Positions 1-9,077 of a stretch of DNA of 44,909 nucleotides are shown here, one piece after another. Source of the stretch: Mesotaenium endlicherianum (Eukaryota; Streptophyta; Zygnematophyceae; Zygnematales; Mesotaeniaceae); contig WELA01006956.1 of the NCBI GenBank assembly GCA_009602735.1, positions 1 through 44,909 on the forward strand. The letters run 5' to 3'. How positions within the stretch are numbered: the stretch's first letter is position 1; every line of letters begins with the position of its first letter. Both the position numbers and the translations under genes were made by a program. The notes under the pieces were generated by a model. It saw only the letters and a program-made list of their open reading frames with translations, was not told where the DNA came from and ran no database searches.

Positions 1-600
1 GAATAATACTCGTAAGTCAAATGCGAGTAAACTAGCATCAATGATGCAAATCAGTAAACTCATACATAAGCAAGGTTTGAAGACAGTGCATATCAATGGC
101 TTCTCGCCTTGGATTCAGAGTTCTCTCAGTAAGCTGTACAAGAGAGTTGGCCTCTTTTCCGAATGCCGAACTCGAGAGCGATGTCTAGCGTATGTACATG
201 GAATGAGTTTACTGTTCAACGGTCAGTGCGAGGGCACCGCCTACCCGGGAGTTAACCACGTTGGTAGGACCTCGGTTAACCAAATCCACCGCCATCTCCC
301 ATCATCCCGAATCGCCATCCATCATAGGGATGTCATGTGGCCATTCATCTAGCATACCACACTTAGATGCATATTGAGGCAGTTCGCTGCTACCGAGTAC
401 GGAAGTCAGCTGGCTGTCAAAGAATGTGTCAGCAAGCTGACTTAAGGTGGCCTCAGCCTGCTACTTCCGGCCAAGTCATTAAATTGATATTAAGTATAAA
501 GTCCAGCAGACTGATTATTAACTAGAGTTCAGCAGGCTGAACTTATTTAACTATATTATTTAAATGAATGTTATATCGACCAGTATACTGATTCGTTACA
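1..600 (-). repeat. LTR of family 2, copy b (left end outside window)
   Basis: Read on the minus strand this begins TGTAACGAATCAG at position 600 and runs out of the window at position 1. It aligns along its length with 5369-5966 and, reversed, with 10713-11202. Shared blocks include the stretch around CATGTACATGGAATGAG and the ACCGCCTACCCGGGAG block. It is probably the 3' LTR, or a solo LTR, of the element whose 5' LTR is at 5250-5966. It abuts the truncated pol at 601. Small ORFs inside it are not genes. Confidence 0.8.
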
Positions 601-2227
601 TGGATAGAGCGTCTGCAGGGTTGATCTTTCCAGGTAAGTACTCAATCTTGTGGTCGAACTGTTGTTGAAACTCCCTCCACCTTGCTTGTCTTGATGTCAA
701 CGTTGGCTGCGTCATAAACTCCTCCAAGCTCTTGTGGTTGGTCTTTATGAACACCTCCCGGCCACCCACATAAAATTGCCAAATCCTCAAAGCCTGGATA
801 ATAGCCAACATCTCCCGCTCGTGTGCTGCATAGTTTTGCTCAGCAAGACTCAACTTCCTGCTCTCATATGCCACAGGCTGCAATCCTTTGCCCTGGTCCT
901 GGAGAAGAATGGCTCCCACTGCAAAGTTTGATGCGTTCGTGATGATGGTGAAAGGAAGCTCTGGACTGGCAATTGCCAACACAGGTGCCTGTGTTAACAG
1001 CTCTTTAATCTTCTCGAAGGCTTGCTGCTCCTTGTCACCCCATAGCCACTTCTCCTGCTTCTTCAACATGTCCATGAGCGGTGCACACACCTTGGCAAAT
1101 TCTTCAATGAAACGTAGGTAATAATTCGCCATGCCGAGGAAACTCATAAGTTGATGAATATCAGCAGGCACCGGCCAATCTCTGACTGCTTGCACCTTCT
1201 TCTGCTCCACCTTGACTCCTTCAGCTCCCACTACATGTCCAAGAAGTTCGACTTCATTGAGACAGAAGTCGCACTTGCTCATCTTCCCATACAGCTTCTG
1301 ATCTCTCAAGACCTCCAACACCTTCCTCAGATGCTCCCCATGCTCTTCCAAGGTCTTCGAATAGATCAGGATGTCGTCCAAAAATACCACCACAAATTGG
1401 TCCAAGTAGGGTCTGAAGATACTATTCATGAGTCCCATGAATGTAGCAGGTGCATTAGTCAATCCAAAAGGCATGACTGTGAACTCGATCAAACCATAGC
1501 GAGTCCTGAAAGCAGTCTTCTGAACGTCTCCTTCCGCACTTCGTACCTGGTGATAGCCACTCCTCAAATCGATCTTCGAGAAATACTTCGCCCCGACAAG
1601 CCTGTCAATCAACTCGTCCACTCGTGGAAGTGGGTACCTGTTCTTGATGGTGACCTTGTTGAGAGCCCGGTAGTCGACACACATCCTCATAGTCCCATCC
1701 TTCTTCTTCACAAATAAGATTGGCGCTGCAAATGGAGACTCGCTGGGTCGGATGAATCCCTTCTCCAACAACTCTGTCAGCTGCTTCTTCAACTCATCCA
1801 ACTCCGCAAACAATTGTCGATAGGCGAGTCTCACTGGTGGCTTGCTCCCTGGCTCCAACTCAATCTTGTGCTCCATAGCTCTCTGTGGAGGTAATCCTGC
1901 AGGTAGTTCCTCAAGAAATACGCACTTGAACTCCTCCAACAGCGCCTTAATTTGGGCAGGCATCTCAGCAGGCTTCTTCTCTTGAGCAGTTGGGCTCTGC
2001 TCCTTCTGAGCAAGGGGATCAGACACCACTACTTGCTCCTCCGGCGATGTACATTCGCCCAGGCTGTTAGGATTCACGCTTGCTCCATCTGATGACCTGG
2101 CCAGGGCCACCGAAACAAGGTACATCTTCTTCACCTTATTCGCCCTGCATAGCTTCTTAACTTGCAGGCTCGACAGAAGGCAGTTACTTGTGGTCGTATC
2201 TACCTCCACCTGTTTCGCTGTCTCCAT
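596..2227 (-). pseudogene. pol: Ty3/gypsy reverse transcriptase-RNase H, truncated pol
   Basis: RT and RNase H of a Ty3/gypsy polyprotein, about 543 codons. RT shows [45 protein letters not shown] and the catalytic FLDDILIYS. Thumb and connection follow, with ELLGHVV and [12 protein letters not shown]. RNase H follows, but the usual TDAS is TNAS, so a catalytic aspartate is replaced, and KTDHKSL is KTNHKSL. The frame ends PADALSM, and the TAA is supplied by the first bases of the adjoining LTR. Integrase and chromodomain are absent. Upstream, a TGA at 2228-2230 separates it from the protease part in the same frame. Confidence 0.9.
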
Positions 2228-2755
2228 TCAACCATCACGCCCTTGGACTTTCACTTGTCCTGTGCTCCAGTGCACTTGAGGGTTGGCTTTCCTCAGCCAT
2301 GGTCGGCCCAATATCACCTCATGGTGACCCAACTCTGCCTGCTCCATAACTTCCTTACTCCGGTGCCCCGCTACTTCCACGTGAATAGCTTCCGTAGGTG
2401 CACCACACTTGAGTCTCTGCCCATTTGCCAAAATTGCCTCCTTAGGCTCATAATGCTTCTGCACAGGGATTCGCCACTGTTTCACCAGCTTCTTGTGCAC
2501 AAAGTTTGCACTTGCGCCATTGTCGACCATACACTTCGCATTATTGCCGTCGACCACTCCTTCCACGATGATAGGCTTGTCAACGTCTCGTCCTTTGCTT
2601 CTCGGCAGGCTCCTGGGGATAACCTCCTTGTGAGTTCTCGTCTTCACGCCAGTAGACACCCCAGAACGACTTACTGGCGTCCTCCTTTTTCCTGCTGTTG
2701 AGGTTGCTTCGCCTTCACATGACAGTCTCGAGCCAGATGTCCAAGCTTGTCGCAA
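2228..2755 (-). pseudogene. Ty3/gypsy retropepsin segment of pol
   Basis: Aspartic-protease part of element 1 pol. The active-site loop reads MVDNGASANF (family form usually DSGA or DTGA), followed by an ILGRPWL block that matches the ILG(M/R)PWL flap-side motif. The frame overlaps the 3' end of gag by 85 nt in a different frame, compatible either with programmed frameshifting or with an indel. It ends at a TGA directly before the RT frame. In active elements gag, protease and RT would form one polyprotein. Confidence 0.75.
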
Positions 2756-3702
2756 CTATAGCAAAGTCCTCTCGGCTTGAAATTCTGCTGCCTGCGCTGG
2801 TACTGCACAAGTCCCAACTCCATGGGCACTGGGCCTTGAACACTCGTGCTTGGCGCTTGAGATCCAAAGTGTCGATATCCTCCAAGTTTGTGGCTGCCCC
2901 ACTGCCTCTGACTATACTCCACAGCGTCGACCCTTGTTGCCAATGCCATCATTTCTCCAAGGCTGGTAGAGTCCTTGAGCGCCACTTCCTTGGCCACAGT
3001 TGGCTTGAGTCCCCTCTTGAACTTGTCCATCATCTCCGACTCGTGCATGGATGGACATTGAAGCACCAGCTCGTTGAAGCGCGATACATACTCCTGAACG
3101 CTTCCTCGCTGACGAAGGCGCACCAATAGATCTCGAGCGGTAGCCTCGGGTGCAATAGGTTGAAATTGCCTCTTCAAGCCTTCAGATAGCTGATTAACAG
3201 TAGCAGGAACTCCAGACAGCTGCTCTTCTCGTTCATACCAAGCTCCAGCACTCTTCTGCAACAAAGTTATGACAAAGGCGACTTGCCTGTCGGGCGTAAG
3301 CGCAGAGTACTCCATAAATTTCTTCACTCCAAAAATCCATTGATGAACAGGCGGTGATCCACGCTCTCCAGTATAAACTTCAGGCTTAGGCGCACGCACT
3401 CCTGATGCGGGTGGAATAACTGGTTGCACCACTGCGTTAACATGAATTGGTGGCACAACAGGTGCAGGTACCGAATCCGTCAAAGCGGCGTTCCCCGTAA
3501 CAACTCGCACCATTCTCTCCACCTCTGCGCGCATATTTTGTTGAAACTGGGTGTAGACTTCTCCTCCAATTGCATTTGCCATTTGCCTTAGCATCGCCTG
3601 CATCTCTTGTTGCTCTCTGGTCATTGTTGGTGCTGCCTGCTGCCCCGCGCGCTCAACATGCTCGACATGTTCGCCTCCTCCAGCTGCCGGCTGCGACTCC
3701 AT
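2671..3702 (-). CDS. gag: Ty3/gypsy Gag with CCHC zinc knuckle
   Basis: A 343-codon Gag that builds the cytoplasmic virus-like particle of the retrotransposon. Order: Gln/Met-rich N-terminus; a Retrotrans_gag-type core (VHQWIFGVKKF, then AGAWYEREEQL and VQEYVSRFNELVLQCP, about residues 115-225); then one zinc knuckle CYSCDKLGHLARDC (CX2CX4HX4C) near residue 320. The ATG at 3702 lies 23 nt after the primer binding site, which fits a genuine start. The frame is intact although pol is not. Confidence 0.85.
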   Translation of the reverse strand: MESQPAAGGGEHVEHVERAGQQAAPTMTREQQEMQAMLRQMANAIGGEVYTQFQQNMRAEVERMVRVVTGNAALTDSVPAPVVPPIHVNAVVQPVIPPASGVRAPKPEVYTGERGSPPVHQWIFGVKKFMEYSALTPDRQVAFVITLLQKSAGAWYEREEQLSGVPATVNQLSEGLKRQFQPIAPEATARDLLVRLRQRGSVQEYVSRFNELVLQCPSMHESEMMDKFKRGLKPTVAKEVALKDSTSLGEMMALATRVDAVEYSQRQWGSHKLGGYRHFGSQAPSTSVQGPVPMELGLVQYQRRQQNFKPRGLCYSCDKLGHLARDCHVKAKQPQQQEKGGRQ

Positions 3703-3725
3703 AATATAATATGCAAACTAGCCCA

Positions 3726-3737
3726 GCTTTGATACCA
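3726..3737 (-). promoter_or_regulatory. Primer binding site of element 1
   Basis: Minus strand reads TGGTATCAAAGC, close to the plant initiator-tRNA-Met PBS TGGTATCAGAGC, two bases after the LTR end CCCCTTTCA. It fixes both the orientation and the LTR boundary. Confidence 0.75.
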
Positions 3738-3739
3738 GA

Positions 3740-4481
3740 TGAAAGGGGCAGAGTGCCCTAGTGGAAGCGTAGTGACTCACGAGGAAAGGAACTAGTTGCC
3801 ATCATACTAGAGAGTGCAGCGGCATATCACTAACAAAGCTTAGGAAAGATACTAAACATTTTGAGTAGCAAGAAACTGCTCACAAATGATGTAGGATGAA
3901 AGGCCTTGTCATTACAAACCCGTAGAAATTTACAGAAGTGAAAACTGATAAGAAACAAAGAAGTTATGCCTATTTATAATTTTCTGCCTAAGTGCTCCTC
4001 CCTAGGAGGAAGCTACGGATTTTTCTAAGTGTTCGTCAAATTGTCCCTTCCAATATTCGTGAGTAAGCCAGATCAGTCTAATCTGACGTGTCGGGCCGAA
4101 TTGACGTCCACATACATGCATCGACATTACTAGAATATTCTATCTTAGACGCGCTAAGCTAAACCGAAACTTCTAGGTGAATCGACCTAGTCGGCACTCC
4201 GCGTCAGCCGAACTTACGTGAAGGTTCGAGTTCATTCTAACGGGCCAGATCGCTCGACGCTGTCGGTCAATCCGACGGTCGCGCTCACCGCGAACTTAGG
4301 ACAGTCGTCAACCGACCTCAAAAGTAATTAAATTTCGGAAATCTATAACTCTCTCAATACTTGACCAAATTCGATGAACTTTATATCAAAATGACCACAA
4401 AAATGCACTCTACAATACCATACAATCAAAACATACTTTCATGAAACTCAAAAATGCCCTTTATAAACCTATAACCTTACA
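3740..4481 (-). repeat. 5' LTR of element 1
   Basis: On the minus strand it begins TGTAAGGTTATAGG (4481) and ends CTGCCCCTTTCA (3740), giving canonical TG...CA ends and 742 bp. The primer binding site follows directly. No second copy occurs in the window, so insertion age cannot be estimated here. No ORF inside. Confidence 0.7.
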
Positions 4482-5176
4482 TTCTCCAACCACTGCTCAA
4501 CAGTAGCGAGAAACTTGATCAGGTAATACTTTTTGTTTCCTTCAGGATCATAGTCCTTGGGAGGCTTTGGCTTAGGCTTACTAGGCCCTCTGCCACCACC
4601 ATTAGTGGTTTGAGAATCCGGTTGGTCCCCGTCACGCAGCAAAGTCATAATGATCCTTTTGTCCTCCTGTTGGGACTGATACATGCTCGCCATTTGCGAT
4701 TGCATTTGCACAAATAATGCTCCCAGATCTACACTCTTAGGTGGGAGTCCAGCAAATGCAGCAGCAGCAGTGGTATCCACTCGCTGAGTAGTGTCCTCAA
4801 CATTTCCTCTCGCTCCTGCAGCAGCAATTCCTGCCGCATTTAGCCGCTCACGAATTTGACCTGGAGGCATATTGAGTTGTACAGCAGGAGGTGGGTTCAG
4901 ATCATCGGCCCTTGCTGCCATAAGTTCTTCGACAGTGCGCTCGTCCGCTGGCTGCCCTTCCCTCCTTTTTGCATCTTCAGCAGCTTTTCCTAATCGTTCA
5001 GCTTCTAATCTTACTCTCTCCTCCTCAGCCTGCTGTGCTACAACTGCGGCAATAGCAGCTGCCTCATCTACAGCCTCTCTAGCTGCAGTATCTGCCACTA
5101 CTTCAGAACAGGTACGAGTTCCCGCTACATGGCTTTCCGCCTGGTTTTTGACATTCTCGTTATCCTGGTTCTCCAT
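4482..5176 (-). pseudogene. gag: Gag N-terminal part of family-2 element, interrupted by element 1
   Basis: Ala/Glu-rich Gag N-terminus starting MENQDNENVKNQ at 5176. It has an alanine- and arginine-rich helical stretch, then LGALFVQMQSQMASMYQSQQ and a Pro/Lys-rich linker (SKPKPKPPKDYDPEGNKKYY). The last authentic residues are near VEQWLEN. After that the sequence is the LTR of element 1, so the product is cut off. A diverged copy of the same Gag lies at 5967-6226 on the opposite strand, which supports the family assignment. The start lies 60 nt after the primer binding site. Confidence 0.75.
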
Positions 5177-5236
5177 GTCTCGGAAGTTGCTAGTTTGAGA
5201 CCTTGTCCTTACCCTACAAAGAAGATTGTGATTACC

Positions 5237-5248
5237 GCTCCGATACCA
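5237..5248 (-). promoter_or_regulatory. Primer binding site of family-2 element
   Basis: Minus strand reads TGGTATCGGAGC, one base after the LTR end CATTTCA. It matches the plant tRNA-Met primer site with one difference and sets the LTR boundary at 5250. Confidence 0.75.
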
Positions 5249-5249
5249 C

Positions 5250-5966
5250 TGAAATGAATCGACTTACCAATAGGCAATTAACAAATAATGAAGATCTTTA
5301 TATTAATGAGTATTCTTTATGGCATTTTCTGTAAACTGATTACACAGCAAGAACAAGACGCTAGCAGTGGACAATACTTGCAAGTCAAATGCAAGTAAAC
5401 TTGCATCAATAATGCAATCAGTAAACTCATACATAAGCAAGGCTAGAAGACAGTGCATATCCATGGCTTCTCGCCTTGGATTCAGATATCTCTAAGTAAG
5501 CAATACAAGAGAGTGGGCCTCGTTTTTGAATGCCGAACTCGAGAGCAATGTCTAGCATATGTACATGGAATGAGTTTACTGTTCAACGGCAAGTGCGATG
5601 GCACCGCCTACCCGGGAGATAACCTCGATGGTAGGACCTCGGCTAACCAAATCCACAGCCATCTCTGATCATCCCGAATTGCCATCCATTCAAAGGATGT
5701 CATCTAGCCATTCATCTAGCATATCACACTTAGATGCATATCTAGGCAGTTCGCTGCTACCGAGTACGAAAGTTAGCTGGCTGTCACAGAATGTGTCAGC
5801 AAGCTGACCTAAATTGACTTCAGCCTGCTGCTTTCGCCTGAGTCATTAAGTTGGTAATCATATGTAGTCCAGCAGATTGAGTATTAAGTGAAGTTTAGCA
5901 AGCTGAACTTATTTAATTATTATACAAAAATGAATATTATATCCACCAATATACTGATTCATTACA
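5250..5966 (-). repeat. LTR of family 2, copy a (5' LTR)
   Basis: 717 bp on the minus strand, starting TGTAATGAATCAG at 5966 and ending CATTTCA at 5250, followed by the primer binding site and a gag. Most of it aligns with copy b at 1-600, with scattered substitutions and small indels, so the pair is not recent. The base outside it, 5967, is already inside another gag (LGALFVQMQ), so this element inserted into a gag of the opposite orientation. Confidence 0.85.
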
Positions 5967-6581
5967 ATCTGGGAGCATTATTTGTGCAGATGCAATTGCA
6001 AATGGCGAGCATGTATCAGTCTCAACAGGAAGACAAAAGGATCATGATAACATTGCTGCGTGACAGAGACCAACTGGATTCTCAAACCACTGGTGGTGGT
6101 GGCAAAAAGCCTAGTAAGCCTAAGCCAATACCACCTCAGGATTATGACCCTGAGGAAAACAAGAAGTATTACTTGATCAAGTTTGTCGTTGATGTTGAGC
6201 AGTGGAGAAAGCTATCTATGCAATGATCTCCTTCACACTGAAGCAGACCACTTCAGTTGCTGAGTTTGCTCAAAAGTTCCAGGAGAACATGATGATCAGC
6301 AATAATTGCCAGAGCGGTATAGGATAGCATACTTCAGGTATGGCTTGAACTCCGCAATCTCTGGTCATTTTGCTGAAAAGAAATATGAGAAACTGGCTGA
6401 CTTGATTCAGGATGCTGATGCTTGGGATCATCAACAGTTCAATCACAAGCGCCAGAGTAATGCTTTGGTGTCTAAGATCGTCAAAAAACCACACGGTTCC
6501 TACAATGCAATTGAAGGATATCAGGCTCAGGACGATCATGGTGATGAGTATGACTACGAGTATAATGCTATCCAGTCCTGA
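5967..6581 (+). pseudogene. Gag remnant of element 3
   Basis: Plus-strand relic homologous to the Gag at 4482-5176, beginning at LGALFVQMQLQMASMYQSQ and running through SKPKPIPPQDYDPEENKKYY. A frame change near 6220 is followed by a Gag core ([30 protein letters not shown]) ending YEYNAIQS. The N-terminal part is not present on this side of the LTR and would lie left of the window if the LTR element inserted here. The zinc knuckle and protease are missing before RT begins, so an internal deletion separates it from pol. Confidence 0.65.
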
Positions 6582-6599
6582 GAGAGAGGTGGATACTCT

Positions 6600-8280
6600 C
6601 GGGGTGGCTATGGAAAAGGTGGTGGTAGGACTAAGCCGAGACCAGCCTTATGGCTTGTCTTATGTGGAGAGCGAAGAGTTGAAAACGCAGATTGCAGAGC
6701 TAGAGGAAAATGATTATATTTTCCCCAGTAAATCACCTTATGGCGCACCCATCCTATTTGTTAAGAACAAAGATGATAGTATGCGAATGTGTGTGGATTA
6801 CAGAGCTCTTAACAGAATTACGGGTAAGAACAAGTATGCTTTACCCAGAATTGAGGACTTGGTTGATACCCTGTCTGGTGCTAAAGTGTTCAGTAAGATA
6901 GATCTCAAGAGTGGTTATCATCAAATCAGAATTGCTAAGGGAGATGAACACAAGACTGCCTTTCGCACACGTTATGGACACTATGAATTTAATGTGATGC
7001 CATTTGAACTGACTATTGCTCTTGCAACCTTCATGGGTGCTATGAATGACATTTTTAGGCCTTACTTGGATAAATTTATGCAAGTCTTCTTGGATGATAT
7101 TTTAATTTTCTCTAGAAATGAAATTGAGCATGCTAAGCACTTAAAGACCGTCATGGACACTATGAGAAGAAATCAGTTATATGCTAAAATGAGCAAGTGT
7201 GATTTCTTTATGGAAAAGATTGAATTCTTGGGCCACGTTGTCAGTAAGGAAGGCATTAGTGTGGATCCTAAGAAAGTCCAGACCATAAGGGACTAGCCAG
7301 TACCACAGTCTGTCCCGGAAGTTAGGTCCTTCCTTGGGTTGGCTAACTGTTACAGGACATTCATTGAGAATTATTCTACAAAGGCCAGTAAATTGACCTT
7401 ATTAAGAAGGACATAGGGTATGTGTGGGGGGAAGAGCAGCAAGCTGCCTTCCAGACCCATAAAGATGCTCTCTGTTTTGCCCAGTCTTAGCTGTGTATGG
7501 CCCCAGCAAACCTGTGCAGGTGGTTACTGATGCTTCTGACTTGGCCATGGGTGCTATTTTGTTGCATGCTGCTGACAAAATCACAAAGGACGGCAAGGTA
7601 AAGTAGGAATGGCATCCGGTGCTGTATGAGTCTATGAAATTCAACTCAGCTGAATTTAACTATCTGGTGCATGATAAAGAGCTGCTTGCTATCATTCATG
7701 TGCTCAAACAGTGGAGAGCATACTTACATGGTAAAGCTTTTAAGGTGATTACAACTCATCTAGCTCTGAGTCACTTCCAGAAACAGTGAGAACTATTGGA
7801 GCCAGATGCTCGTGCAGTTCCAAGTCCAGATTGACTACAAACCAGGAAAGTTGAATCCTGCTGATGCACTCTTTAAAAAACCTGACTTGCAAGAAAGGAA
7901 CTTTAGTCAACATCCTCTAGACAAGGTCCTTTGCGCACTCACTTTATTAAAAGTCAAAAGTCCTTCCTTGGACAACTTAGGAAAGCCTACATTTCTGGCC
8001 CATCATTTGAGCCCAGCCCAATTGATGGTGTGTGTCCTGCTATTACACTTGGATATAGGCTAAAGGGAGGGGTATGCGTAACTGAAACCACTTCAGGTCG
8101 GTTGAAGTTGGTGATTCCTAATAACTTGGAACTAAGGTCTATATTATTGAGTCGAGCTCACAATAGTGTACTGGGTGGACATTTGGGGCAAGCCAAAATT
8201 GTTGGCAAACTGGCAAGACATTATCATTGAGAAAGGCTGCCTCGGGAGGTCTTAAAATATGTTAAGTCCTGTGTCAGAAA
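6600..8280 (+). pseudogene. pol: Ty3/gypsy RT-RNase H-integrase N-terminus, element 3
   Basis: Plus-strand pol relic. RT shows [22 protein letters not shown], a degenerate [12 protein letters not shown] (family [12 protein letters not shown]) and an intact FLDDILIF. A stop follows VQTIRD at 7296, then FLGLAN is still readable. RNase H keeps VVTDASDLAMGAIL, FNSAEFNY and DYKPGKLNPADAL across several frames. The segment ends in an integrase zinc-finger region (SRAHNSVLGGHLGQAK, then KSC after a stop). The integrase core and 3' LTR are absent; an unrelated gag start in the opposite orientation begins at 8288. Confidence 0.85.
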
Positions 8281-8287
8281 AATAAGT

Positions 8288-8536
8288 CTACACACACTCC
8301 ACCCGGGAGGCTATTACGGTCATTAGGAAGGCTGCCCACTCATTTGCGGGAACTCCTTGTGGTGGGGTCAACTTTGCTATAGCGGCTGCCACGGGATTTG
8401 ACGGTGCTCCTCCTTGTGGTGCTTCTTGTTGTTGCAGATTTTCTTGAGTGTGCTCTCTGGTCGGCGCTGGAGGAGGGTCTCTTGGAGATGAAGTGCTTCC
8501 TTCGAACGCTCGCTGTTTGTCTTGAAATTCGGCCAT
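8288..8536 (-). pseudogene. N-terminal Gag fragment of element 4
   Basis: 82 codons from the ATG at 8536 (MAEFQDKQRAF), rich in Gln, Pro and Ala, with ANEWAAFLMTVIA at its end. It starts 24 nt after a primer binding site and an LTR, the normal place for gag. It breaks off at the junction with element 3 near 8285. No zinc knuckle or pol is present. The assignment rests on position rather than on a recognised domain. Confidence 0.5.
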
Positions 8537-8560
8537 CTTCTTGTGCTACCAAAGTGCCTA

Positions 8561-8572
8561 GCTCCGATACCA
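8561..8572 (-). promoter_or_regulatory. Primer binding site of element 4
   Basis: Minus strand TGGTATCGGAGC, separated by one base from the LTR end TCACTACA. Same tRNA-Met-type primer site as the other elements here. Confidence 0.75.
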
Positions 8573-8573
8573 T

Positions 8574-9077
8574 TGTAGTGACACGGATGGGATAAAATAC
8601 TCAGTAAAATGCAATATTTTATTTATTCAAGACGAGGATTTTTGAACACAAGTGGTAGCTTCTTGAAAGAGAGATGGCTTCTTGAAAGTTAATATATTTC
8701 TGGAATTTGGCAAGTACAAGTGTGATTCTCCAATGCCTTTATATGTTCTAGCTCTTGTTTATATACTTGCTACATAAGTAATTTCTAGGAAGGTGCATGT
8801 TGATGTGTTGGCACCCAACACATCCCAAAACTTGCCACCTCTTTCTAGAATAATGTACACATGTCCTTTTGACCTAAAAATGGCACATTTGACTTTTGCC
8901 ACATGGAGTTCTTCTAGTTCCTTCCTCTAACTTCGAAAATGTCTTAGAAGGTTCAAAGGACATGAACCAAGTCACTAGAGTATCTATTCACACTTGATTC
9001 CACACAGTACTACTCCAAATATATTCAAAAGCATTAAAATATATGCAAACTAATATATTATAACACAAATCACTACA
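8574..9077 (-). repeat. LTR of element 4
   Basis: 504 bp with perfect short inverted ends: TGTAGTGA on one side and TCACTACA on the other. It is AT-rich, with several copies of a phrase around GCTTCTTGAAAG near 8660-8690. A primer binding site follows on the minus strand. No second copy in the window, so it may be a 5' LTR of a truncated element. Confidence 0.75.

Larger units (their letters stand above)
601..4481 (-). mobile_element. Ty3/gypsy element 1: 5' LTR, gag, pol; 3' end missing
   Basis: Minus-strand retrotransposon with a 742-bp 5' LTR (3740-4481), a tRNA-Met-type primer binding site, gag (3702-2671), protease, RT and RNase H. It lies inside the gag of a second element: the gag reading that ends at 4482 is interrupted exactly where this LTR starts with TGTAAGG. 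At the other end pol stops after RNase H, directly against an LTR of the host element at 600, so integrase and the 3' LTR are gone. Frameshifts, an internal stop and a changed RNase H residue show it is dead. Confidence 0.8.

Noticed and set aside
3726..3737. tRNA-Met gene fragments at the GATACCA-type sites (also 5237, 8561)
   Set aside because: Only 12 bases, each placed just inside an LTR, which is a primer binding site and not a tRNA gene.
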